The translations under genes were made by a program, and so were the position numbers. A stretch of DNA of 64,000 bases. It comes from Vacuolonema iberomarrocanum LEGE 07170. Its GTDB lineage: Bacteria > Cyanobacteriota > Cyanobacteriia > Elainellales > Elainellaceae. Below, one piece after another: positions 53,666 to 62,324 of this stretch. Within the stretch, counting starts at the first letter, position 1. Each line of letters starts with the position of its first letter. The DNA lies in contig JADEXA010000026.1 of the NCBI GenBank assembly GCA_015207365.1, forward strand, positions 23,146 through 87,145, given 5' to 3'. Under the pieces are notes generated by a model that saw nothing but the letters and a program-made list of their open reading frames with translations, did no database searches and was not told the origin of the DNA.

Positions 53666-53754
53666 CGCAACAACTTGCACCATTTGATCAACACCGCTGC
53701 GGCTTGATCAGACCGAAATGCGTGCCTGAACCTCGTAATAAAAGGAGTCTCAAA

Positions 53755-54285
53755 ATGACTAAGATCGGACTTTTCTATGGCAGCACCTCGGGTGTAACGG
53801 AAGAACTCGCTGAAAAGATACAGCAGCAGATCGGAGAAGATGTCTGCGATTTGTACAGTATGGAGGAAGATTTTGACGATGTTGACGACCTGCTGCAGTA
53901 TGACTATCTAATTCTGGGTTGTTCGACCTGGGGCGCTGGCGAAGTTCAGAACGATTGGCGCGAACCCCTATTTGACATGGAGGTTGACAAGCCCGATTTT
54001 TCTGGAAAGACGATCGCGATTTTTGGCCCTGGAGATTGCGAAGGCCACAGCAAACACTTTGTGGGGGCATTGGGCACGCTATACGACCAGTTCAAAGCGC
54101 TGGGAGCCAACGTCGTGGGTACCGTTTCAGCCGACGATTATTCGTTTGAAAAGTCCACGTCGATTCGCGATGGCAAGTTTGTTGGACTGCCATTGGATGA
54201 AGTGAACGAAAGCGAAAAAACAGATCAGCGTATTGCCGATTGGCTAGAGCTTTTGAAAGCAGATTTTCCGGCGATCGCAGCCTAG
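53755..54285 (+). CDS. nifF: Flavodoxin
   Basis: Long-chain flavodoxin of 176 residues. FMN phosphate loop YGSTSGVTE, isoalloxazine loops STWGAGEVQNDW and GPGDCEGHSKHF. AAAGGAG precedes the ATG. Location between fdxH and fdxB points to electron supply to nitrogenase, as NifF; it could also serve as the iron-stress flavodoxin IsiB. It is the symbol, not the protein class, that is uncertain. Confidence 0.85.
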   Translation: MTKIGLFYGSTSGVTEELAEKIQQQIGEDVCDLYSMEEDFDDVDDLLQYDYLILGCSTWGAGEVQNDWREPLFDMEVDKPDFSGKTIAIFGPGDCEGHSKHFVGALGTLYDQFKALGANVVGTVSADDYSFEKSTSIRDGKFVGLPLDEVNESEKTDQRIADWLELLKADFPAIAA

Positions 54286-54364
54286 CCAAATAGCTGAACA
54301 CAACAAAGGGGTATCAACCTCAACACCCGATACCCCTCAACTCGTTTGAGAGGAGACTAGCACC

Positions 54365-54673
54365 ATGAGTTATGTCACAGGGTTAACCTTTGGTGGAACC
54401 GATTGGACACCCCAATTTTTGCAAGGGATTGATTGGTCGAAATGCTTGGGTTGTGGTCGTTGCTTCAAAGTCTGCGGGCGTGGCGTGATGTCACTGATTG
54501 CCCTCAACGATGAAGGAGAAGTAGTCGATGAAGATGAAGACGACGACGAAGTCGAACGCAAGGTAATGAATGTTATCGATGCAGCGAAGTGCATTGGTTG
54601 TCAGGCATGCGATCGCGTTTGCCCCAAAGACTGCCATGTTTATGCCCCCCTAGCGGCACTAGCGGTAACATAA
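54365..54673 (+). CDS. fdxB: Nif-specific ferredoxin III FdxB
   Basis: Bacterial-type 2[4Fe-4S] ferredoxin of 102 residues. Motifs KCLGCGRCFKVCGRG and KCIGCQACDRVCPKDC, separated by an acidic insert (DEDEDDDEVE). GAGAGGAG precedes the ATG. Last recognisable gene of the nif arm. Confidence 0.93.
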   Translation: MSYVTGLTFGGTDWTPQFLQGIDWSKCLGCGRCFKVCGRGVMSLIALNDEGEVVDEDEDDDEVERKVMNVIDAAKCIGCQACDRVCPKDCHVYAPLAALAVT

Positions 54674-54794
54674 CCCCTCATCGAACTGCACGATAAATCA
54701 CTCAGCGGGGCACTTCCCCGATTTACAAGTGCCCCCTTTAGGCTGTCTCTGGTTGGCAATGCAATGCCACACAACAAGGGTTTAGAGTTAATCC

Positions 54795-55469
54795 ATGTCT
54801 GACTTTCTCAATCGCTGGCAGGTGCCTCAGGGCAAGACCTCTACAGATGCCCCTCGCACCTTTGAGCACCGCTGGTCCACCTACTATCAGGCGGTAGAGG
54901 GACGACCGCCACGGGATACGCTACTATTTGCCCTCGATCGCTTCGATATCGAAAACCAATCCTCCCCGCGCTCCACGGTCGGCTTTGCCGTGGATTTGGG
55001 TTGTGGCGATGGACGCGACACCGTCGAGCTACTGCGACGGCGCTGGCGGGTGTTGGCCATTGATGGCAACGCAGAGGCGATCGCCCGTTTGCGCCAGCGA
55101 TCCGACCTCGACCGTCGCTACCTAGAAATGCGGGTGCAACGCTTCGAAGCCCTCACCCTGCCACCCAATGTCGATTTAATTAACGCCAGCTTTTGTCTCC
55201 CGTTTTGCCCCACCGACCATTTTGCCGAGCTATGGGAAGAACTTGGGGTGGCGTTGCGCTCGGGGGGGCGGTTCTGTGGGCAGTTATTTGGCGATCGCGA
55301 CAGTTGGGCACCCTACGACGACATCACCTGCCACACCCGCCAGGATGTTGAACAACTTCTCAGCCCATTCGATATCGAACAGCTCGACGAAGAAGAACAT
55401 TCTGGCAAAACAGCCCTAGGCGAAGAAAAATACTGGCATTTGTTCCATATCGTCGCTCGCAAGCACTAA
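54795..55469 (+). CDS. Class I SAM-dependent methyltransferase
   Basis: A 224-residue methyltransferase. SAM motif I is FAVDLGCGDGRDTVELLRRR with motif II LAIDGNAEAIARL, and a later block RSGGRFCGQLFGDRDSW. Resembles TehB-type small methyltransferases; substrate not known. It follows fdxB by 120 bases on the same strand but is not a usual nif gene. Confidence 0.82.
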   Translation: MSDFLNRWQVPQGKTSTDAPRTFEHRWSTYYQAVEGRPPRDTLLFALDRFDIENQSSPRSTVGFAVDLGCGDGRDTVELLRRRWRVLAIDGNAEAIARLRQRSDLDRRYLEMRVQRFEALTLPPNVDLINASFCLPFCPTDHFAELWEELGVALRSGGRFCGQLFGDRDSWAPYDDITCHTRQDVEQLLSPFDIEQLDEEEHSGKTALGEEKYWHLFHIVARKH

Positions 55470-55497
55470 TCTACTACCAACGCTACCGTTGTCGTCG

Positions 55498-55604
55498 CTA
55501 ATCCTTCGCCATCATCACATCCGACGCTTTGATGACCGCATGTGCCGTTCTACCGACGGCCAACCCCAGGCGCTCGGCGGAGATTTTGACGATAATGGGG
55601 TCAT
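55498..55604 (-). pseudogene. Molbindin (Mop domain) remnant
   Basis: On the minus strand 35 codons read YDPIIVKISAERLGLAVGRT, then AHAVIKASDVMMAKD and stop. This is the C-terminal half of a Mop/molybdo-pterin-binding domain, normally about 68 residues. The 5' half is missing and the break coincides with the border of repeat member G. Residual molybdate gene next to the nif cluster. Confidence 0.65.
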
Positions 55605-55705
55605 AGCGAATCCGGTTAAATAACCATAAAACCTAACTATCTTTTGTGCTCGCTGCAATGCAGCGGGCACAAAAGATATTTGGGTGCTTCAACCAGATTT
55701 GATAT
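55604..55705. repeat. Palindromic repeat, ATATCAAATCCGGTT family, member G
   Basis: Left border ATAGCGAATCCGGTTAAA, right border CTTCAACCAGATTTGATAT, with CGCTGCAATGCAGCGGGC at the centre and TATCTTTTGTG pairing with CACAAAAGATA. It lies between the Mop remnant and the 3' end of pheS. Confidence 0.8.
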
Positions 55706-55711
55706 CACTTC

Positions 55712-56719
55712 TTAAAACTGACGTAGGAAGCGCAAATCGCTGGCATAGAGACGGCGGATATCATCGATTTGGTGGAGTACCATCGCAATTCGCTCGACCC
55801 CCAGCCCAGCCGCAAACCCCGTGTAGACTTCGGGGTCATAGCCAACCGACTTCAGCACATTGGGGTCGACCATGCCGCAGCCCATCACCTCCAGCCAGCG
55901 CCCCTTCCAGCGCACATCCACCTCAGCCGAGGGTTCGGTGAAGGGGAAGTAGCTCGGACGCAGGCGGATTTCGATATCGCCGAACATGGCTTCTAGGAAA
56001 ACCTTGAGGGTGCCGCGCAGATCTGTAAAGGTCAGCCCTTCATCGACCGCCAGAATCTCAAGCTGGTGGAACACCGCCGAGTGGGTCGCATCGACCGTAT
56101 CGCGACGGTAGCAGCGCCCGGGCGAGATAATCCGCACGGGGGGCTCATGCTCTTCCATATAGCGGATTTGTACCGAAGAGGTGTGCGTCCGCAGGAGATT
56201 GCCATTGGGCAGGAACAAGGTGTCCTGCATATCGCGGGCGGGATGGTCGGGCTGGAAGTTGAGCGCCTCGAAGTTGTAGTAGTCCGTTTCCATTTCTGGG
56301 CCAGTAGCGACGGTATAGCCTAGCCCTACGAAAACATCGATCATCTGGTTCATGGTCTGGGTGAGGGGATGACCATGTCCCTGGGGACGGAATACCCCCG
56401 GCATCGTGATATCCAGGGTTTCCGACTCGATCTGAGCCATAATAGCGGCGTCTTGGAGGGCGGTGCGGCGGGCATCCAGATCCCCCTGCAACGCTTCTTT
56501 GACTTCATTCGCCAATGCACCAATTTTGGGACGTTCTTCTGGGCTGAGCTTGCCCATGCCGCCCAAGACCCGAGATACGCTCCCTTTTTTACCGAGATAT
56601 TTGATGCGGAGTTGCTCCAATGCGTCCAGAGTGTCGGTGCTAGCGATCGCCTCCTGAGCCTCTTGCCGCAGGCTTTGCAACTGCGCTTCCAGATCATTGG
56701 ACTGGACAGGGATACTCAT
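55712..56719 (-). CDS. pheS: Phenylalanyl-tRNA synthetase alpha subunit
   Basis: Class II synthetase subunit of 335 residues. A coiled-coil N-terminus (LEAQLQSLRQEAQEAI, RIKYLGKKGSVSRV) is followed by motif 2 HTSSVQIRYMEEHEPPVRII and motif 3 GLGVERIAMVLHQIDDIR. Length is normal. An essential housekeeping gene, so it marks the end of the accessory and nif region. Confidence 0.96.
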   Translation of the reverse strand: MSIPVQSNDLEAQLQSLRQEAQEAIASTDTLDALEQLRIKYLGKKGSVSRVLGGMGKLSPEERPKIGALANEVKEALQGDLDARRTALQDAAIMAQIESETLDITMPGVFRPQGHGHPLTQTMNQMIDVFVGLGYTVATGPEMETDYYNFEALNFQPDHPARDMQDTLFLPNGNLLRTHTSSVQIRYMEEHEPPVRIISPGRCYRRDTVDATHSAVFHQLEILAVDEGLTFTDLRGTLKVFLEAMFGDIEIRLRPSYFPFTEPSAEVDVRWKGRWLEVMGCGMVDPNVLKSVGYDPEVYTGFAAGLGVERIAMVLHQIDDIRRLYASDLRFLRQF

Positions 56720-56945
56720 GACAACTCCAAAAAATGCTCCAATCTATAACGTAACTCGATTAATCTCGATCAATAGTGTACGAGGTTGATGGCGCTTATG
56801 GGAGGCTGTTTGCTGCGATCGCCCCAACAAAAAGTCGCGACTCCGGTCTGCCAACCTCGTAGACTGGCAAATGGGACAACGGATTTTCCCGATTCCACAC
56901 CGACCTTGAGCCGGTTGCCCCTGGCCTTTCACCCTCCCAACACCT

Positions 56946-57779
56946 ATGAGATTACTGATCAGCAATGACGACGGCATTTTTTCGACCGGGGTGCGCACCC
57001 TCGCCAATACCTTGGCAGCAGCAGGGCATGATATCACCGTGGTCTGTCCTGATCGGGAGCGATCGGCAACGGGGCATGGCCTCACCCTACATAAGCCCAT
57101 CCGAGCCGATGTGATGGAGTCTATCTTTGCCCCAGAAGTTAAAGCCTGGGCCTGCTCGGGCACCCCCTCCGATTGCGTCAAGCTGGCCCTAGGAGCCTTG
57201 CTCGATCGCTCCCCTGAACTGGTGTTGTCGGGAATTAACCACGGCTCGAACCTGGGAACCGACGTTCTGTATTCCGGTACCGTGTCAGCGGCGATGGAAG
57301 GCGCAATCGAAGGGATTGGAGGCATTGCCTTTAGCCTCACGAGCCATACCGGCGAGGACTTTCAGCCAGCCGCCGACTTTGCGCGATCGCTTGTTGCCCA
57401 TCTCGATCGCCATCCCCTCCCCCGTGCCATGCTGCTGAACGTCAATATTCCTGCCGTGCCCGCCGCTGAGCTGGCTGGCGTCAAGCTCACCCGCCAGGGA
57501 CTGCGCCGCTATATCGACAGCTTCGAAAAGCGCGTTGATCCCCGGGGTAAAACCTATTATTGGCTGGCGGGCGAGCTGCTAGAGGATATCCCTCAGCCGC
57601 CCCTAGAATTTGCCACCGTCGCAGCGGCCTCATTCGATCCAGCAGATTTGCAGTGGATGAGCACCCTGGAAACCGATGTACAGGCCATTCGCCAAAATTT
57701 CATCACCCTGACGCCTTTGCAATACAACTTAACCTGCGCATCTGGGTTGGCAGGTTTGCGGGATCTGAAGTTAGAGTAG
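56946..57779 (+). CDS. surE: 5'/3'-nucleotidase SurE
   Basis: Metal-dependent nucleotidase of 277 residues. N-terminal LLISNDDGIFSTGVRTLANT carries the metal-binding DD pair; SGTPSDCVKLAL and LVLSGINHGSNLGTDVLYSG complete the active site, with TVSAAMEGAIEG after. Dephosphorylates nucleoside monophosphates. Divergent from pheS. Confidence 0.95.
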   Translation: MRLLISNDDGIFSTGVRTLANTLAAAGHDITVVCPDRERSATGHGLTLHKPIRADVMESIFAPEVKAWACSGTPSDCVKLALGALLDRSPELVLSGINHGSNLGTDVLYSGTVSAAMEGAIEGIGGIAFSLTSHTGEDFQPAADFARSLVAHLDRHPLPRAMLLNVNIPAVPAAELAGVKLTRQGLRRYIDSFEKRVDPRGKTYYWLAGELLEDIPQPPLEFATVAAASFDPADLQWMSTLETDVQAIRQNFITLTPLQYNLTCASGLAGLRDLKLE

Positions 57780-58335
57780 TAGAGCAAGTTGCATCAACTC
57801 GCCGTTCTGCAAGCGCAGCCGTCCATTTTGGGATTAAAGCGACCCATTCTCATCCTATGCCGTGTTAGAAGACAGACTCACTTTTGCGCTAACTTTTAAC
57901 AAGGAGGGGGGCATCTTTTAGTAACCCCATTAAAATGGGGTTGTCTATCTAAACATTTCTCTAAAAAGGGTGTTTTTGGTTTGTGAGTTCCTGCGGATCT
58001 GTAACTTCTGCTTCATCTTCAAGCGCTGAATAGGCATCATTGACGATGACTAGGGTGGGATCTTGGAAGATGATGAAATGGAGCGATCGCTTCATTTCGT
58101 TGTTGTCCGGCTAGCTATCCCAACCTACATGCCCGGTGCCTGTCGAGCACCTGCCCCTACAACTCGACGGAGTGCCCTTTGCCGAACGACGTGCCTCTTA
58201 TTGTCACCGTTTGGCAATCAACCAGCAATTTATGTCAGGTTAACTGTGCTACCTGCCTGATTGTCCCCCAGAGGTTGCAACAGAAAGCGTCGTAAGGAAT
58301 CGATTAGAATCCCACAGAGAACATCCGTGTCTAGT
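57780..58335. other. Intergenic region between surE and the MBL hydrolase gene
   Basis: Holds a short hairpin AACCCCAT-TAAA-ATGGGGTT at 57923-57942 that could terminate surE, and a small candidate minus-strand frame described separately. Otherwise no signal seen. A frame upstream of 58336 using TTG 58261 is open but has no ribosome site. Confidence 0.5.
57961..58095 (-). CDS. Candidate 44-residue peptide
   Basis: An ATG-started frame encoding MKRSLHFIIFQDPTLVIVND, then an acidic stretch AYSALEDEAEVTDPQEL. The composition looks protein-like, but there is no ribosome site and no family match that I know. Could be a chance frame. Confidence 0.25.
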   Translation of the reverse strand: MKRSLHFIIFQDPTLVIVNDAYSALEDEAEVTDPQELTNQKHPF

Positions 58336-59217
58336 ATGGAAAGCCAGTTCAAGATCAAATTCTGGGGCGTACGAGGCAGCATCGCCTGTCCTGGTGCAGA
58401 AACCGTGCGTTATGGGGGCAATACATCCTGTATCACAATGCGCGTGAACGGTCACCTGCTGATCTTTGACGGCGGCACAGGGTTACGGGTATTGGGGCAA
58501 TCCCTTTTGCGGGAAATGCCGATCAATGCCTCCATGTTTTTCACCCACTCACACTGGGATCACATCCAGGGCTTTCCCTTCTTTGTCCCTGCGTTTGTTC
58601 CTAGCAACACGTTCAAGATTTATGGAGCCGTCGCACCCAATGGCTCCACGATTGAGCAGCGGCTCAACGACCAGATGTTGCATCCAAACTTTCCCGTTCC
58701 GCTACAAATCATGGGTGCCGACTTGACCTTCTATGATCTGGCGGTCGGCGAAGCCGTTGAGGTGAGCAAGGGCATCAAGGTTGAAAATGCCCTGCTCAAC
58801 CACCCGGGGGAAGCCGTAGGCTATCGTGTGAGCTGGCAAGGCCTCTCCGTTGCCTACATCACCGATACGGAGCACCTGCCCGATCGCCTGGATGAAAATG
58901 TTCTGTGGCTAGCTCGTAATGCCGAGCTGATGATCTACGACGCCACCTATACCGATGAGGAATACTATTCCGAAAAGTCGAGCAAGGTTGGCTGGGGCCA
59001 TTCCACCTGGCAAGAGGCCGTGAAAATCGCCAAGGAAGCCAACGTGAAAAAACTGGTCATCTTCCACCATGATCCCCTGCACAACGACGAGTTTATGGAT
59101 CAGGTCAAGGAAGATACGGCGAATGAGTTTCCCAACAGCATTGTGGCCTGGGAAGGCTTGGAAATTGATGTGATGACCATTGGGAAAGAACCCCCAGTGA
59201 TTCTCTCTGCAACCTGA
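58336..59217 (+). CDS. MBL-fold metallo-hydrolase
   Basis: Beta-lactamase-fold hydrolase of 293 residues. Metal motif FTHSHWDHIQGFPFF (HxHxDH), then DTEHL with the bridging Asp and a final FHHDPLHND. Closest in layout to the RNase Z/PhnP-like cyclic phosphodiesterase branch. Start at 58336 where the domain begins (FKIKFWGVRGSIACPG). Substrate unknown; housekeeping-type gene. Confidence 0.85.
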   Translation: MESQFKIKFWGVRGSIACPGAETVRYGGNTSCITMRVNGHLLIFDGGTGLRVLGQSLLREMPINASMFFTHSHWDHIQGFPFFVPAFVPSNTFKIYGAVAPNGSTIEQRLNDQMLHPNFPVPLQIMGADLTFYDLAVGEAVEVSKGIKVENALLNHPGEAVGYRVSWQGLSVAYITDTEHLPDRLDENVLWLARNAELMIYDATYTDEEYYSEKSSKVGWGHSTWQEAVKIAKEANVKKLVIFHHDPLHNDEFMDQVKEDTANEFPNSIVAWEGLEIDVMTIGKEPPVILSAT

Positions 59218-59305
59218 GACGGTGATTGAAACCATGAGTCTTCAATGGGAATAGGGATGTCCGTCGCCAGGGCGTTCTCTTCGCCACTTTTGATGCAGAC
59301 AGGCA

Positions 59306-60991
59306 TTACTGCGGCTTCGTACGAATCTGAAAGCCAGGAGACTCGTAATCATCCGAGAGATAATTGGCGGGAATGGTGGAGTGGTTGCCATCGCGGAGAG
59401 CCGCAAAGGTCGGCGAGAGGATTTCGATGTCCGCAGCGTTGCAGAAATCCTGGATGTTCTGGTGCAGTTGGTCGTAGATGGCTGGAATCTTCTCGGGCGT
59501 GCGGGTGGAGGCGTTGAGTTCGTAGCTGACGTTGAAGTCGTTGAGACTGGTTTGCAGAACAAACGGACGCGGCTCCTGGAGGATGTGGTTGGTGGCGATC
59601 GCCGCCTCGATCAACACCTGATGCACCGTTCGCCAGGGCACGTCATAACCCAGGGTGATGGTGGTGTAGAGCACTAACCCCCGTTCGGTTTCTCGCGAAA
59701 TGACGCTGAGGTTAGTGACCTCGTTGTTGAGCAAACTGGAGTTGGGAATGGTGATGACCTCTTGCTTGAAGGTGCGCATTCGGGTGACAAACAAAGATTT
59801 CTCATCCACAATTCCCAGGATGTCGTTGACACGGATCACGTCCCCCAAGCGAAAGGCGCGGGTGTAGATGAGGATGAGGCCAGCGATCGCATTCGCCACA
59901 GCGGTCGAGGAGCCGAGGGTAAACAATGCCCCAATAAAAATCGAGATGCCCTGGAAGCTGGGCGACCCAAACCCCGGCAAGTAGGGGCCAGCCACCACGA
60001 GAGCAAAGGCAATGATAAAAAAGGTTGCCAGTCGGGTCGTCGGCTCTACCCATTCGTCGTAAAACCAGGGGCAGCTATCATCGCGCCCCAGTTCGCGGAT
60101 GATCAGTTTCGCCAAACCCAGCACCGAGGTGGTAATGTAGCCGATGACAAACAAAATGACGAGGTTGGGCAAATATTCAGCAAAGCTAGCGGCGATGCTT
60201 TGCAACGTCCCCAGCACATCTGCAAACAGCCGACCGCCGACGGCACGGGTGAAGGGAAACTGGCTCAGCACAAAGGGCAGATACAAGTAAAACGCGAACA
60301 GGGTCAGAACCAGTTGCAGCAAACGCGCTAGGCTCCGCAACAGATAACCTGTCGCCGTTGAACTTAAAATTTGCATTTGGGGCAACCGCAATCCCAAAAA
60401 TCCGCGTCGGCTGATGGCGATAATCCAGCTGATGAGTCGGGCGATCGCCCGCTGCACCACCCGCAAAAACACAATCAGCGCCAGAGTACTGAGCACGGTA
60501 TAGACCACTCCCAAAACCAGGCGGCGCGTACTCCGAGCCGTACGGTAGTCCATCATTGCCGTTTGGATGCGATCGGCGGCAAGCTGAGCGCCCTCTTCAA
60601 AGGTTTGCTCGGGCGCTCCGGTATCCTCTGGCCGCACAGTGAACAGCACCCTATCGCCGACTCGGACGATCGCATCCTGCTCTCGGTTCTCGACCTGCAC
60701 ATCCTTGGGGGCAATGTCCGGGTCATTGGCAATCTCCCGCACCCGCTCCGCAATGATGATCGCCCGTTCCTGCGCCGACACCACCCCAGGAATCCCTTCC
60801 CGCACATAGAACAGAGTTTCGCCGTCTAGCTCCACGGCAAAGCCATCGACCAAGTTGCCCTCGGGCACTGGCTCCGCATCCTCCGCCTGCCCATACGCCG
60901 GAGCCAACCACAACGCTCCTAACAGCCCCAACAGGACAAACAGCCAACGGAGCGATCGCCCCCAAGCTTTCCACCAACGGTTCATCGTCAT
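59306..60991 (-). CDS. MscS-family mechanosensitive channel
   Basis: About 561 residues. A signal-like N-terminus (LRWLFVLLGLLGALWLAPAYG), a periplasmic domain of about 120 residues, then at least four membrane segments and an MscS core with GGAIFTLGSSTAVANAIAG-type pore helix (here IFIGALFTLGSSTAVANAIA), FRLGDVIRVNDILGIV and TIPNSSLLNNEVTN. The extended periplasmic and extra membrane part puts it among the larger MscS homologues. ATG 60985 or 60991 and GTG 61015 are possible starts. The 89-bp mobile element lies about 50 bases upstream. Confidence 0.85.
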   Translation of the reverse strand: MTMNRWWKAWGRSLRWLFVLLGLLGALWLAPAYGQAEDAEPVPEGNLVDGFAVELDGETLFYVREGIPGVVSAQERAIIIAERVREIANDPDIAPKDVQVENREQDAIVRVGDRVLFTVRPEDTGAPEQTFEEGAQLAADRIQTAMMDYRTARSTRRLVLGVVYTVLSTLALIVFLRVVQRAIARLISWIIAISRRGFLGLRLPQMQILSSTATGYLLRSLARLLQLVLTLFAFYLYLPFVLSQFPFTRAVGGRLFADVLGTLQSIAASFAEYLPNLVILFVIGYITTSVLGLAKLIIRELGRDDSCPWFYDEWVEPTTRLATFFIIAFALVVAGPYLPGFGSPSFQGISIFIGALFTLGSSTAVANAIAGLILIYTRAFRLGDVIRVNDILGIVDEKSLFVTRMRTFKQEVITIPNSSLLNNEVTNLSVISRETERGLVLYTTITLGYDVPWRTVHQVLIEAAIATNHILQEPRPFVLQTSLNDFNVSYELNASTRTPEKIPAIYDQLHQNIQDFCNAADIEILSPTFAALRDGNHSTIPANYLSDDYESPGFQIRTKPQ

Positions 60992-61042
60992 CACGCCAGC
61001 CCGCCATTGCGCCACGGCAAAATAAAATATAGCTCAGTCTAC

Positions 61043-61131
61043 GGGGTTGCAGAATCCAAGGATGATTTTTCCTGAGAGGGGGCGTGGTGCGCCCCCTCTC
61101 AGAAAAAATCATCCCCTCAATCAGCAATGCG
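61043..61131. mobile_element. 89-bp palindromic mobile element, copy 2
   Basis: Begins GGGGTTGCAGAATCC and ends CAGCAATGCG, differing from copy 1 (35800-35888) at only a few positions. It is flanked by CAGTCTAC at 61035-61042 and 61132-61139, an 8-bp direct repeat different from that of copy 1. It sits in the promoter region of the MscS gene. Confidence 0.85.
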
Positions 61132-61261
61132 CAGTCTACATTCCGTGCCAGGGTTTGCAGCAGAACGCTATGGGAATTGATAGAGGACGGTGTTTCGCTG
61201 AACCGCTCCCCCTCTAACTTGTCAGACAGGTTAGGATTTATTCAGAACGAGGCATTGAGCA

Positions 61262-61540
61262 ATGCAAAACTATTCCCTAGACAACATCGGCCAAGTTTCC
61301 GAAGACGTATTGGAGCAAGCCAAACACCAACCTGTTGTCCTTATGGAGAACGCAAACCCTAGCTATGTGCTGATGTCTGCTGAAGCCTATCGCTCACTGC
61401 TCCGACGTTTGGAAGACGCGGAGAATCAAGTTTGGGGTGAGTTAGCAGAGAAGGCCGTTGACTCCGCTTCGATGGTTGGCTCGGATACGTTTGTTAGCGA
61501 ACTTAAACAACTAGCTGCTTTGGAAGAAGCGCAACCATAG
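61262..61540 (+). CDS. Phd/YefM-family antitoxin
   Basis: A 92-residue antitoxin. N-terminal DNA-binding Phd/YefM domain with QVSEDVLEQAKHQPVVLMEN and SYVLMSAEAYRSLLRRLED; the acidic C-terminal part should wrap the toxin. One base separates its stop from the toxin ATG. It probably represses its own operon. Confidence 0.85.
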   Translation: MQNYSLDNIGQVSEDVLEQAKHQPVVLMENANPSYVLMSAEAYRSLLRRLEDAENQVWGELAEKAVDSASMVGSDTFVSELKQLAALEEAQP

Positions 61541-61541
61541 C

Positions 61542-61823
61542 ATGGCAAAGCTAGATGGTCTGGATGCGGTTCTAAAGTTTTTAAAGGGTTTGCAGCCAAA
61601 AATTGCCGCCCAAATCGCCAAAAAGGTTCTTGCACTCAATGTTGATCCACTTCCCACTGATAGTAAAGCTCTATCGGGATACCCTGGCTATTATCGTGTA
61701 GACAGTGGCGAATATCGTATTGTTTATCGCTTTTACCCAAAAGAGGATTTGGTTGAAGTCGTCCTAGTAGGAAAGCGAAATGATGATGAAGTTTACAAGC
61801 AATTACGTCGATTACTAGGATGA
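61542..61823 (+). CDS. RelE/ParE-family toxin
   Basis: A 93-residue toxin with the RelE core: FLKGLQPKIAAQIAKKVLAL, LSGYPGYYRVDSGEYRIVYR and VEVVLVGKRNDDEVYKQLRR. The conserved basic residues in GEYRIVYR and GKRND support an mRNA-interferase role. Paired with the antitoxin gene immediately upstream. Confidence 0.88.
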   Translation: MAKLDGLDAVLKFLKGLQPKIAAQIAKKVLALNVDPLPTDSKALSGYPGYYRVDSGEYRIVYRFYPKEDLVEVVLVGKRNDDEVYKQLRRLLG

Positions 61824-61838
61824 CCGTTTAGTATCTGC

Positions 61839-62234
61839 ATGAACTTCATGAGCCGTATTCAAAAGTTGCACAACCGGGCGATGGATTTGGCTGAGCAAGC
61901 TGACCTAGCAAAATTGCGGGGAGACAGTGTTGTTCAGCAGGATCTATTGCGTCAAGCATTTGAACTAGAGTATCAGGCTGCGCAACAGGTCGCGCAACTT
62001 GAAGGGGCAGAACCAACTCGCTCAATTTTGCATCGCAGCGCGGCGTCCTTAGCGATCGCCTGCGAGAACTTCACTACTGCTGAGCAACTGATTATCGAGG
62101 CTCTCACGGGCAATCCCCCTGCAAATATTGCCGAAGAACTCAAAGACCTCTTTATGCAGCTCAACCTGCCCCATTACCTAGAGCGAAGAGGGGTCCACCT
62201 CCGGGAAGATGAGCTTCAGCGGCTTGTCGGTTGA
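61839..62234 (+). CDS. Hypothetical helical protein, 131 residues
   Basis: A soluble, mostly helical protein. LHNRAMDLAEQADLAKLRGD and DLLRQAFELEYQAAQQVAQL, then RSAASLAIACENFTTAEQLI, fit a pair of TPR-like helical hairpins. Either of two ATG codons (61839, 61848) may start it. It lies between the toxin and NACHT genes on the same strand and may belong to the same accessory cassette. No function assigned. Confidence 0.65.
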   Translation: MNFMSRIQKLHNRAMDLAEQADLAKLRGDSVVQQDLLRQAFELEYQAAQQVAQLEGAEPTRSILHRSAASLAIACENFTTAEQLIIEALTGNPPANIAEELKDLFMQLNLPHYLERRGVHLREDELQRLVG

Positions 62235-62324
62235 CCTTTGGTAGGGCGGCTCTCCGTAAGACCCACAATTTTATTCCAGTGAGCCATAATAGCGGGCAAT
62301 ACCCTCACGCATCACCTCAAACTC

